This document shows positions 1 through 11,663 of a stretch of DNA of 64,000 nucleotides, one piece after another. Origin of the DNA: Lepidodermella squamata (lineage: Eukaryota; Gastrotricha); contig JBLDXI010000001.1 in the NCBI GenBank assembly GCA_047495785.1, positions 3,596,001 to 3,660,000 of the forward strand, written 5' to 3'. The notes below the pieces were generated by a model. The model had not been told where the DNA came from. It was given only the letters and a program-made list of their open reading frames with translations, and ran no database searches. Within the stretch, counting starts at the first letter, position 1. Each line of letters starts with the position of its first letter. The position numbers and the translations under genes were made by a program.

Positions 1-1492
1 TCATCGTTTTCACTCGAAGCCAGAGCGCCAGAATTTGGTGGGCAGTGGCGTGGGCAGTGGGCCGATTGCTTCGTTCCATTTTGTTGCGAATTCGAGCCGT
101 TTGAGCCGTTGTTATAAGACGACAACCGCTGAAAATTTCAAAACTTATGAAAAAAATGAAATATTTTAGCGAGAAAATACCTGGCGAGGCTGCTGGCGCC
201 TTGCGGGTTGTTGGGACGCGTGGTTGCTCCGGTGGCGGCGTTGGTTGTTACGGTCTGGCGAGGCAGACGGTGAGCGGGACCCGGCGGAGGCCGAGCGTGA
301 CGACACGCTGCCGGTCGATGGATCAGAAGAGCCAAAGGAGCCATCATTGCGACCGCGATTCGACTGCGAGTGGGACGTAGTCGACGAAACAAAGCTAGAG
401 AAAAATCATTTTTGTAACCTAATAATCAAATGAAAATGAAAATCCTATATCTTCACGTCCAAAAGGCTAAACGATCTAGATTTCAGCGCTTTAGTCAGGA
501 TTTCAAATTTCCTTTGAATTGGGCAGGTCAAATAATTTGCGATATTTCGACCCATTTCCCAGAGTCATTCTCAGGGTTTGGCCGAAATCAAGGTTACATT
601 TTCTAAATTTCGAAAAATGAAAACTTGAAGTGCCACAGCGAAGCTGTCTAAAAAATGACAACTGAGACTGTCAGAGTTTTAAAAGCTTGACCTAATTCAA
701 TGAACAAATTAAAAATCCCTAAGAAATAATTATTTTGTCTGGAAAATTTTAAAAATATTGACAAATTTTGAAAAATTGATTTATACCTGCTATTAGCAAC
801 CTCGGTACTGCGCCGGCGTTCCGAGTGCTTTGAAGCAGCGCCGTTGTGGCGCGGGCCTTGCCGCGGATCGCCACGAGTTTCGTTGTAGCTGTTGCGGCGC
901 CGTCGGCGGTCGGCCGGTTCGCTAACAATAATTTCCGCATGCGGTCGAACGCCGGAATTCGACCCGGTCGCCTGCTGGATGGTGGCGCTGCGGTTCAGGG
1001 TCCGAACCGCTCGTCGCGCTTCACTGCCGCTGTGCAGCGTTATTTCAGCCTCAAGCAGGCGCGAACGCAGGCTCATAACCACATCAGCATGTTGCTGAAA
1101 CGATCGACAAAATTGCCGAAAAAATTATAATAAAATCACAATAATATTACCAGGTAAATTTCAGCCTGTTGAGCCAGGGTGTCTACAATATTTCGGCGCC
1201 ATAGTGATTCACTCAGCCCTAAATCAAGGTTGGTAACTCGGACGACGTAACGAGGCGTTTGATCGCCGAAGCCGCTTGGAGTCTCGGTTGGCAGAGGCGT
1301 TTTCGCCGCACCAGGCTGGAAAGCCGTAGCTAAAATTGAAGTCGGCAGTAACGACGGCGGCAATGCTGTTGCCGGGCCGTGGTTTTCAAACCGGCGGCCG
1401 TTATCAAATCTTCGATTGTTGTGATTATTATTGTTATTATTGCCTTGGCTATGATGATGGCGCTGGTCGCGGTGTTGCATGTGCGAAGCCAT
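1..1492 (-). CDS. Arg/Ser/Asn-rich protein, possible RNA-binding factor (partial)
   Basis: Four exons on the minus strand join in phase: 1492-1151, 1094-787, 394-181 and 128 to beyond base 1. All donors are GT and all acceptors AG (three TTTCAG/TCTAG type). I chose the ATG at 1492 because it opens exon 1; no further upstream exon was seen. About 330 residues lie in the window. The N-terminus is His/Asn-rich. Residues about 78-150 run from a VRVTNLD stretch to an EARRAVRTLN stretch, which loosely recalls the first and last strands of an RRM, but RNP motifs are not clear. After that come an Arg-rich patch and a Ser/Arg/Pro-rich low-complexity region. An RNA-processing role is inference from composition only; I do not recognise the family. 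Confidence 0.65.
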
Positions 1493-3449
1493 CAAGAGAT
1501 CGAGTGGGAGAGAGAAATTAGGTATTTAAATAATTTTTAATTCGCCTCTAGTGCTAGAATTGGTTTTATGGGCGTGTTTTATTAAGGCGTGTCAAATAAA
1601 AATGTTGAATGAATGAAGGCGCGTTTTTTATTTGTTGCTCAGCCGCGCGTGGAAACAGGCCTTGCGCCCAGATTGTGCGCTGATTATCCGTCAGTCAATG
1701 TGGGTGCGCTCGTGTCGCCGTCCACCAGCACAATGGCTCGCGTGTGTTTGTGCTGATGGAAACATGTTGCGCAATAAGTTTTATTTTCAATTTTTCAAAC
1801 TAATTCAACCCATTTCAAGTCCTTGCTAACACGAATTTCAGGACAAAAAATTAAGCCGGGAACCCGAGAGCCAGCTTAATGGAACAATAAGTTTTTGCGG
1901 ACAAAATAGTCAGTCTGAGCGCGAATTACAGATACTTGTCGAAATGTTGATTTCGTAAATTTACTCAATATTATGGTAAAAAATGGAAATTTTATACTGC
2001 TTTACCATTTCTCAACAAGGAATCAATAATTATCACTGATATGGGTGGGCTCTGGTTGCTTTGAATGAGAGAATTCGGTAAGCAATATTCGATGAGTCTT
2101 GCCGGACATGAAATTAGTCGAATTTATATTCCGCAGTACATAGCCTTCAACCGGGAATAACATGGCTGTAAAAGGCAGGATATCGGAATGAACCTGATAC
2201 GGATAATTTGACGTATTTTCGTACCTAGTTAATGCAATGTTGTTTGCAAGCTTTTCAGTCGTTCCAGAATATTATTCAGCAACCGATAACTGTCATTCAC
2301 TACACATCTACGGGCGTGAAGTGAAGACTACGACTATCCTTTGTGTGATGTGCAATTGATTCTTTTCTAGCATTACCTCCAAGCAATTACAAAATTGAGA
2401 GCCGAATAAAAACTTGAAGGCTTTTCTTCAAATAAGGCATAACACAAATAAATTTTATTGCTGATATTCGCTTCAATCAAATTTACAAAATAGGTATAAC
2501 CGAGTCTTTGATGTAATATTATTTTATCAACAATCATTCCTTAATGCGACGCCGTGAGACGCTAAGCGCCCACAAACCACCGAAGGGCATCGACTATCCG
2601 AGTCCAATGAATCAATCATCAAATTATATCACGATCCATGCAGCAGTTTAGCATCGCATTTCATCTGTATTTCATATTATTCCTTTGCCAGAGCTATCAA
2701 CAAAGGTTCACATTTACAACTAGAAAGAGAGCATAAAACCTGCCAAAACCCTAACAAAATTTTGCTGCAGTCGAAATCCGATAACGGATGGTTAAAACTG
2801 AACGCAGGTTTTGGGGAAGTTATAGCGCTCGTGCGTGTCACGCCGAGGTTTTGATTTCCTTGGAGACGCGTCTTCAACATGTGGTTTACAAACTTGACAT
2901 CAAATTCCTTTTAAAATGAATTATATATATTTTCATTTTATTTCATTTTTGAAATAATTATCAAACAAGTAGAAATAATTTTTTCAAGGTTTAGAGGGCA
3001 TGAACGTTCCAGGGTGATGAGTTGACGGGAGCTTGAATGACGGGGTTTTATTGCATGAACGATGAAAGAGTCGGGTTTTGTCGAGCTCTGCGATGCGTCT
3101 TGCGACTGACCGTTTTCCGTTTTCCCTCCGCGTTGTGCACCGGGAGCAAGCTTGACCCGCTATATCTTTATCCCAGCAATATTACGCGAATGAACAGATG
3201 CATCTAACTTTCTCATGCCGAGTCAGGCTAGTAAACTATTCCCAGAACCCTGAAACAGTCTATCTAAAAGTTCTGGATAATCTCCTCTTCCTTCGGAAGT
3301 ACGGGTATACGTTACCTATTGTACACATTCCGAGCCCGAGATTTACTTATTATTTATCAATCAATTCTCAGTTCCTTTACACTTGACTTTTACTTGATAC
3401 TTTCTAAGCTCTCATTCGTCTTCAATGTTTTACCGAGTGATTTGCATAA
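1493..3449. other. Non-coding stretch
   Basis: AT-rich sequence upstream of the minus-strand gene. The short open frames here have no coding composition, no splice context and no recognisable motif. I see nothing further in it. Confidence 0.5.
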
Positions 3450-3799
3450 GAATATCGTCGGCAACGCGGAAAAACAACCCCAAGAAAGCACCGTAGGTAC
3501 TTGAATTAGGAACCAGTACTTTATATAGAAACCGGTATTTTTTGCTTACACCGTAATTCCGAACACCGCTGTATCGTTACTACAGGAAGTGGTAACTGGT
3601 GGTGTCATTAGCTACGGCGTTAAAGGCATGGCTAGGTACTCCGATTGGAAATGCTGGCTTCTTGTAGTATCGATACAGCGGTGCTCGGAATTACAGTGTA
3701 AGCAAAAAATACCGGTTTCTATATAAAGTACTGGTTCCTAATTCAAGTACCTACGGTGCTTTCTTGGGGTTGTTTTTCCGCGTTGCTGACGATATATTC
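3450..3799. repeat. Foldback element (long inverted repeat)
   Basis: Left arm 3451-3589 and right arm 3658-3799 are reverse complements with about five mismatches and one 2-nt indel over roughly 138 bp (about 96% identity). They are separated by a 68-bp spacer, 3590-3657. No open frame or transposase is present. It may be a non-autonomous foldback/MITE or a hairpin-RNA locus. No target-site duplication was convincing. Confidence 0.85.
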
Positions 3800-4229
3800 A
3801 TCTACTGTCAGGTCCATTCGCACACAGCTCACAAATCAATGAGAACATTTCTGACTCTACGGAAGGTTGCATTTCCTACATGCTTAGCACGCGTTTTTTA
3901 GCTAACGTATGGCTTCGGAAACTGCGCGTTCGTTAGTATTCAACTCCAGTCTGAGAGTTGTGTCACTGGTACGTAGAGAAATATGGGGCTTTAGCGCTCA
4001 CAGGCTCCAGTTGACTAGAGTCATCGGTGGCATGGATCTGCTACTGTTGCTACTGATGGCACCTTTATCCTTTATCAGACGCTGAGCGCTTGTCAGCCGT
4101 GGGATCCATCCTGCAGAATTAAACTCAGCTTCAGCATCAATTTGATCATTTTGTAATTATACTGCCTCGTGTCTGTTATACTGCCTATGATATCATTTGT
4201 CATAATAGCATGTTTATTTTCTGCTATAG
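3800..4229. other. 5' flank of the Ly6-like gene
   Basis: No gene seen. The last bases before the Ly6 ORF read as a pyrimidine-rich stretch ending in TATAG (4229). This could be a cis 3' splice site for an upstream untranslated exon or a trans-splice acceptor. Confidence 0.35.
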
Positions 4230-4634
4230 ATGTTAGATAAAAGCATCTCGTGTCTGATGGCCCGATCAGCGGCGATAGCAGTGCTGCTCGTCATCGGCGT
4301 GCAGATCACCGAAGCTATTCAGTGCTACACTTGCTTCGGAAAAGATTGGAACAGCGAAGAATGCACCAGGTCACTGGCGACCTGTAACCAACAGGTCGAC
4401 AACATGCAAGATACCTGTGCGACGATCGTTTCATGGAAACCGCCAGATCACGCCACCCCGATGAATGCTCGCCGCTACTACATCTACAAGGGCTGTCAGG
4501 TTTCGTCAGACTGCGAAGCCCTGAAAATGCAAATGGCCGATAAATGCAACCCGGCCTGGGGCAACGACTGGACTTGCGTCGAGTGCTGCACGGGCGATCG
4601 ATGCAATTTTAACATCAACTACTATAATCAATAG
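4230..4634 (+). CDS. Secreted Ly6/uPAR (three-finger) protein
   Basis: Single-exon ORF of 134 aa. The second ATG at 4257 gives a cleaner signal peptide (MARSAAIAVLLVIGVQITEA), so translation may start there. The mature chain starts IQCYTC, the classic Ly6 opening, and ends CCTGDRCN, the classic closing CC-x3-x-CN. In between are further cysteines, 12 in all. There is no hydrophobic C-terminal tail, so it is probably secreted rather than GPI-anchored. Family members act as extracellular ligands or modulators of receptors and channels; the partner cannot be told from sequence. An AATAAA signal lies at 4799-4804. Confidence 0.8.
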   Translation: MLDKSISCLMARSAAIAVLLVIGVQITEAIQCYTCFGKDWNSEECTRSLATCNQQVDNMQDTCATIVSWKPPDHATPMNARRYYIYKGCQVSSDCEALKMQMADKCNPAWGNDWTCVECCTGDRCNFNINYYNQ

Positions 4635-4798
4635 TTTTTTGTTGAGCTGTGCTTTATTGCCATCTTCATCGTAATTGGTTGTGACTTTTCATTGTTATTA
4701 TTTATCCGTTTTTACAAATTTAATACCAATTTAATTGACTTCCACGTCTCGCGGTTGTGAAAGGCGAAACACGGTTCTTGAAATTTTTAACTGCTTCA

Positions 4799-4850
4799 AA
4801 TAAAACGCATTTTGTAGTCATGAAAACCGGAATTTTTTTTTATTGAAAGT
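4799..4850. terminator. Back-to-back polyadenylation signals
   Basis: AATAAA on the plus strand at 4799-4804 serves the Ly6-like gene. On the minus strand, AATAAA at about 4839-4844 serves the RG/Pro-rich gene ending at 4945. The two transcripts therefore probably end within about 50 bp of each other, or overlap. Confidence 0.5.
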
Positions 4851-4944
4851 TAAAGATGGAGACGTTGAGCAAAACATCGAAATTGAGCACAGGTGTGATA
4901 ATATGCACAAAAAATGTAAGAATATGATTTTCACAGTTACGATT

Positions 4945-7900
4945 TCAGTCGACTTTGAGGCCGCCGAGAATGTCGTCCTCCATTGCAGCCGGGACATCCG
5001 CCATTTCTCCGTGAAGTAAATCCTCATCTTCATCGACCTCAATCGGCTGAGACTCTTCATACTCGTAGTCGAGCTGTTCGCCGAGGTTGAAGTTGATGTA
5101 GTCTCCGCCGAGGCCATCATCGGGCGTGGGCGGGGGACTTTGTTCCTCGATAATCGGTCTAGCGGGTGGCACGAATTTGAACTGGAGCGCCGCTTGCGCC
5201 TCGATTGAAGGCTCTTCCTCCAGTTCAAAAGCAATTTCATCCGGATTGCGCTGCGGGGCTGCTTGTTGGGGCTCGACGACCTCTTGTTTGTTATTTTCCG
5301 CCTTCGGAACAGGCTTGGCGACCGCCTTTTCTTCAGGTTTGGCAGCCCAAGGCGCGTGCACATAGAAATTGGGCACAGGCTTCGAAACAGGCGACTTTTC
5401 AGGATCGTTAACCACAACCGGTTTCGTTACAACCGGCGGCTTCACGACGATAGGTTTGGCAACGCGCGGTTTCTGTGTCGGTTTGCTAAGATGCCTAAAA
5501 CGGAAAACAAGTATATCGATGTCGACATAAGGAGAGAAAGAAATGACCACATATAATAAGAAATCATGAAATAACCGTTTTGTTTTTGCCCGTTTCACAC
5601 ATCAATTATATGAGGTATGGCCGAGCCTAGATGAGGTTTTTGATGCCAATCATGAAAAAATACCGCCTAGGTCTGACAATTTTGTCAAATCAAAGTAAAA
5701 TCACGTAGTAAAAGCAAAATAATTATATAGTAAAAATAAACGTACAAATATTCAAAATAATAAAAATATATTTTATGAAACAACGAATGTGTCGATCAAT
5801 CAGCGGAAGCTTTCCATGTGGTAATATTTAGCTTAACGGAGTCTCTGAAAGTGGCTATTTACTAGACAATTTTAAAGTTTCATCGACAAGTTTCACAGTA
5901 ATTAGCATTCGAATTGTCATATTGAGGCGGCTCTCAAATTTAAGCTTCATTCGAGTTTCCGCTATAAATTCCGTCAAAAGATCCTCTAAAGTTTGATAAT
6001 AAAGCGATAAATCACCAAAGCCATGTTGAAATCGTGCGAAAGAAATTCCTACTACTAGTTGTTAGCGCCAAAATATCACAGGCCACTGAAAATAAGCGGT
6101 GTATAAGCGGCCTCAATCGTTTTAATCTAATAGGATTTGATTCTACTTCTTTCTCCGAATCGGCAAATTAAGCCGGCAAATTTTTACACAAACATCGAAT
6201 TTTCAAATGACCAAGATTTATTGCTTGCTTTAAAGAAAAGCGATAAGCAACGGGTTATTTTCATAGCAGGAAGGGCTTCTTTGTAAAATTAAAAATCACC
6301 CAAGCATCCCCACAGCTTTTCATCTTCTACATTTGGTACTAAACTTGGTTTCCAATAGTATTTTGACATTTATGGCCAAGAAAGGATAGCAAGCTGAGTC
6401 GCCCGAAGCCAACTCGAGGTATAAAAAATAGCCAACGAGGTCAACTGTCATTTTGGTGTTCGACAGTTTCAGATAGGTATTATTTGATGATGATGATGAT
6501 GCCTAATGCATCGAGTCCACAAATGCTTGATATGACAAACGCAAATTAGATCGAAGCTTCATCGAAGCGATAAATAGATGCCGGAAGCAGGGCCTATGCC
6601 GATAAGCCACAGTCATGATTCAGTCTGGCAATCACATATACCAGATGAATTATCGTCCAAGTCTAAAAGTGAATCTATTAGCTCAAGGAAGCATTTCCCG
6701 CCGAATTCTCCGATTTCTTCCAAAACTAAATGCCCTATGGCTCAAAATGCGGTCAACGAATTCGTAATTAAAAGAAACCGAAATCATTATGGTAGCAAAA
6801 ATTTCGATGTTCGAACTGAAGTGAAACATTTAACGGCAAAATTCAACTTTTCATTGTAATCAGCCCAGATAATATGCTTTAATTCGTGGCTGCTAAAGAT
6901 TCTGCTAAAAAATGTCCTCACGTCTTTCATGTCCTCAAAATTATAGTCCTCGATCGTTGAATCAACATTCAAAAATCGAATTTTCGGCTATTTTGTCATC
7001 AAACTATCTATTCCGACAGGCAATAAGTAGCCAACTACATCGTCAAGTTGGAATTTCTTCAACTTCGGCAGCACTTACGACTCCGGTCGCTGGGCACCTG
7101 AGACGGGTTGGAGAGCTTCATGCCCCTCCCCTGTTAGCATTGGCCGTAGGCTTGATCTACCATCCACGAGTAATGCTCTGAACCATACTCGTCTGCATTT
7201 AGTGGTCTCGGTAGCTTCTTCGCCGCAGATTCGTTAACTCTGCAGAAAACTCTCGACTTCTTGGATTGATAGCGCTCAAATCGTCACCGAGAACGTTGGA
7301 TCCGCGGTTGTCACTAGCAACACGGGACCTGAAGCTGATCACGCCTGAGGTAATCACTTATTCCCCGGCAGTATCGGCAACAGAGGATGCAATAGAAGTC
7401 ACGGCCTTCGAAACGTCCGAGGGGCCCAGCAATGCGACCCCGCCCGCGAAAACGCTAAGTTCGTCTGATGAGACCCGGATATAAATATCCCAGAGCCAAT
7501 GTTCTACCATCGGTTGCAATGTAGTTCTCATTATGTGAGCTTCGTAAGAAGGTTATAAAGATATTTTCCAATATCTCCACTTAGAAAATAACAGTAAACA
7601 TATTACAAATAAAAATTCGAGCATTATAAATAACAAATCACTGCGCTTTGAAGCAAGGGGACTGATATTAGCCAAATTATCGGTCCAAAGTTCCAACCTT
7701 CATCAGCTACTTATATAGCTTTGCAGCCAGAGAGTTCACTTCCGAATTATATTACTCAATAAAAACAGAACTTCGGACCTCGAACCTACATTTTAGGTCC
7801 GCATATTCATCTCTCGATATCAGGACCGTAATTTCACAATAAAATGCATAACGTGCAATATCGTAAATAGCAGAATGATTTTTTGGATGGCAAATAATAT

Positions 7901-9207
7901 AAAAATCAGAAAAATATTATAATAAATTAAAAATTTGAGACAAAAATAGTTTGCCATTTTTCGACGATTTTAGGTCAGCAATTATCAGACCTTGCGATAT
8001 TTTTGGTGAAATTCTGACAAACTTTAAAAAAAATTCAAATAAAATTATTGCAATCATTCTCTTAGATGTGATCATTTCTCTCTCCTAGGGATAAGTGAAA
8101 AAACAATGCTGTTTTACCCGTAATCAATGACCAGTTTGTTCTTACAAAGCCTCTGCGAACCCACGCCATATACCTGCTGTTGCTGGTCGTTGTTGCGCGG
8201 ACCAAATCGCCGCGTCGGAGCTTTGGAATGTGTCGGCTCGGATCTGACGTCGCGAGGTGGCTGCCATGGGCGGCTGCCATTTTGCGCGTATTGCGGCGGA
8301 TCGGGTTTGACGTCCCGCGGGCCAACCCAAGGTTTCGCTGAACCGCTAGGGGCCGGTGGCTCAGGATCAACGTCACGAGCCCAAGATCGGGCAGGAGGAG
8401 GGCGTTGGTAGCCAGCTTCGCGATATGACGGACCGGGTGTACGAGTTTCTCCGGCCAGCGGTGCAGGCTTCCAATAAGACCGGTAAGAGGGCTCGGGCTC
8501 TTCTTCAACCGCCTCTTCGTAACCTTTAATTGATGAAAATTCATTACATTCATTAAATGAAGTCTACAAATCAACGATTCATACTTTGGTGGGCACTGTA
8601 TCCATTCTGCCCTTGATATTCTTGATAGGTTTCTTCGGCTTCTTCTTCGGCATACTCAGGCCCATATTCTACTGAAACAGAAAAATAGTTGCAATCAGTA
8701 TGACATCCGGTGATAGTGTAAATCACCTTGCGGGGGAGCCATGTATCTAATAGGAGCATGCGGACGCGGTGGGTGCGCGTGAAATTGAGGAGGCGGAGGA
8801 GGCAGTGGCATTAGCGGCACCTGAATATTAACATTGATATCAAAGAAACAATGACACAAAATCAGCCCGCTTACCATCGGCAGAACTTGTCCATCTGGAG
8901 TCATCACAGGCTAAAAATTATGAATTTAAGATTAATTTCAGCGAAATCGAGGCATTCGTTACCAAAACGTAAGGTAGCTGAGGAGGCATAGGCATTTGAG
9001 GCGGCCTAGATGAGATTTTCAATAAAAGATAAGAAAATTGATACGCGAAATAGCGTTGTCTAACCATTGTGGATGAGCATTTGGCATGTTATAGCATCCC
9101 GAGTCGAAATCGGGCATGGCAGTGCGTGGCCAACCGCCGCCGCGAACTCTTTGGACACCACGAACCATTCCTCGCATGAAACGTCCACGATCTCCAGTTG
9201 GGTTCAT
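4945..9207 (-). CDS. RG- and proline-rich protein with acidic C-terminus, unrecognised
   Basis: Six exons join in consistent phase: 9207-9065, 9005-8963, 8910-8875, 8820-8727, 8671-8585 and 8523-8174. A last block, 5490-4945, ends at a TAG/TGA-type stop. The N-terminus is Arg/Gly-rich with RG dipeptides (GDRGRFMRG), followed by a Met/Pro-rich part with PPPPP, then Glu/Tyr- and Arg/Pro-rich parts with repeated RDV units. The last block has KP/VV repeats and an Asp/Glu-rich end. The 2.7-kb step from 8174 to about 5490 is unresolved: the TTTTAG acceptor at 5491 is out of phase, so an intermediate exon or a nearby alternative acceptor (ACACAG) is needed, or these are two genes. Composition suggests an RNP scaffold protein; that is inference. 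Confidence 0.6.
5500..8173. other. Long intron or gap within the RG/Pro-rich gene
   Basis: AT-rich, 2.7 kb. It holds a short (GAT)n run near 6487-6501 and two plus-strand open frames (6578-6859 and 7266-7484) with no recognisable features. An extra minus-strand exon is expected here by phase, but I could not identify it. Confidence 0.35.
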
Positions 9208-11663
9208 TTTTCACTCAATTTGTACACAACTAAAATATATCGATTGAACATGATTAATATTGAATTGTAGGCAAAAATTTGAATCGGATTGAATTTCCCA
9301 GCATTTTCCGATGAGCATCCAGCATCAGCAATACGCAGAATTAAGACTACTAAATGACCAATTTTTGTCGATAGAAAAAACGAGAGCGACTCGTTGTCGT
9401 TCGCATCGAATCAGCTAATCCATCGACCTTCGCAGTTTACGTGTAGGGCAATGTGTCCATGGTTGACCATCTCAAGGCATAAAGGTCGACTTCTTTGTCG
9501 TAGGGTTTGCGCTACAGAAGAGACGGCATCTACGCGGGGATGACCGAAATAATTGCCTTCGCATAAGCCTACTACATGCGAGTGGTAGTTCTCAGCACCA
9601 AATTTAACCAGCAGATCTTCGCAACGGCTGTGGTTAGCCGATGTTCTATTACCTTGCTCCCGGTACTTACTGCTTTCATAAATTTACCATTAGATCAATA
9701 GCAAAGCAAAGAGCTCAGTGCATATAGTCTTCCATGTCATCGCGGAACAGTGTGAGCCGCATGGGTGACGGCTCCGATGCAGCAAAGCTGACTTCTCTTC
9801 TCCCGATCCTCCCGTTTTCAGATCTCAAAATAAATAACCCTATCCAATGCATCTGCTCAGCGATGAAAATTTCCCCATGGTACAATGCAGTCGGCCGGCT
9901 GTAGGCAGTGATATCAAATCAGATGTTAGGGCTTGACAGATGCGACAGACGGTACCTGGTACATTTTGCCATCATTCCATCATTAGTTTTACAATTTGCT
10001 TCTCATTTACCCTTTTGTTTTAACCAATTTTCTAGCATAATTGTGCCTTATCCCCTCTTCTTGTCTTTCGATGACAAATAAAGTACACTCAGCTTCCTGA
10101 CTCAGTATAATCAAAATACTCTTATGTTTACAATTATGAAGTAAATCAGGACTACAACTGATTCCGTTCTTTCCGGATGATATCAATTTCATGGTGGCAC
10201 ACCATGCGCACTCCTTTTGAAAAGCACACGTACACGCTCTTTTCTCGCAGCGCGCGTGCAAGATATCTTTGAAGTAAAAGCTGCTGAATTAATGGCAAAT
10301 GAATACTAGTTACTTGCATACCAATAGGTAGCAGCAAGCTAAATGTGGCCCGATGCGCTTCGGCGAGGCGCATAAGTATTTCACAAAAAAACAAAAAACG
10401 TAACCGCTAACTTCAGGTACATACTGAGGATCAAGAGATACTGTTGGGTGTACGAAGTACTAAATCCGACACTCCTAATTACGTCTTCCTCGGTGATAAG
10501 CCACATTTTAGCCCTTGAGCGACTACTATGGATAAATCCTCGTCGATGGTCGATGGCTCACAAAAGCGAATGTCGCGCACCGCCCATTATCGCAGTGATG
10601 GGCAATGCACTTCGCCAATTATTGGAGCAATTAGAGGAAGAAAACAAAGAGGCCAATCGGATGAAATGGTGCTCGGCTGCAATGCGATTGAAAGTCGACA
10701 TCGACATTCCAAGGCATAAGCCCGATTTAAAATATCAGAAATCACTACGTTGCCGGAATCACTGAATGGGCTGTGGGCTAAAATATCAATGCGGAATACA
10801 GGCATTTCTGACAATTTAGCGATTTGCAGCACTACAACGTTGCTATGGGTGGAAAGCTGCCAGATAGTGCCAGCTGTCGTCCAGGACAGGGAGATTTTGG
10901 CAGGAACAAGAGACACACGTGTGCGGCAAGGAGTCTCAGTCAGCTGATCCTAAAAACATGCGGCAAAAATATTTAAATTATTACAAAGCTTCTGCAATTA
11001 ATTGAGATTCTATATTACAAAGATTTTTTAAAAAACATGTTAAAAACAGCATTTCGAAATTTTAAAAATAGGCGGGAGTATCTTCACGCATATCAATGCT
11101 GGATCTAATTCAGCTTTTACATTCGGAAAAGAATGCTTCAAAGCTAATCCTTTGCGTGCAGAACCGCCATTGTATCCTCAATACGTTGAATATGGATTAG
11201 AGGTTTCACCAACCAGGTAGTTTTCTCACTACAGCGATTGATTTCTGGTCAATTTTTTAAGCGACGCACATGCTTTAATGAAAGAGGTGTGAGCCGATCG
11301 CAGAAACTAGCTTTGTTCGCCTATGTTGTTTCCCCTCTGGTTTATGATCGATTCCCACTTTCTTTCGTTGCTTACATGTTATTCCTTCTGACATGAGATG
11401 AAACAAACAGAGAGTGATTAATCGATAACTATGCGTCGCTCATCGATGTGACGAAAAAGGTTGCTGACGACTTGGTGTCCAGTCTTGGTGTAGATAGATA
11501 GGAATCTAGGAACCTTTGCCCTGATGACTTTAAGCTCTGATAGTTTTTCTGTGATCAGGAAATTCAACGAAGATGTTGTTTCACGTGGGAATTTCATCAA
11601 CCATCAACTCTTACCATTTCATAGATCTTGAGAAAGAACTTGGGAATCGGTTCTGCTGGTTCA
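9208..11663. other. Divergent intergenic region
   Basis: This separates the heads of the minus-strand RG/Pro-rich gene and plus-strand CSDE1, so it should hold both promoters. No convincing exon was seen. A TTTCATAG at about 11614-11622 just before the CSDE1 ORF could be an acceptor for an untranslated 5' exon. Confidence 0.4.

Noticed and set aside
138-433. Overlapping short frames on both strands at 138-433
   Set aside because: Only the minus-strand frame bounded by splice sites (394-181) joins the neighbouring exons in phase; the others are shadows.
6578-6859. 93-codon plus-strand frame in the intron of the RG/Pro-rich gene
   Set aside because: No signal, domain, splice context or neighbour supports it; composition is close to non-coding.
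7266-7484. 72-codon plus-strand frame
   Set aside because: Ser/Thr-rich but isolated, without motif or splice sites; probably chance.
10448-10765. 105-codon frame with a helical-looking stretch (LLEQLEEENKEANRMKW)
   Set aside because: Could be a worn transposon fragment, but there is only one short block and no recognisable family.
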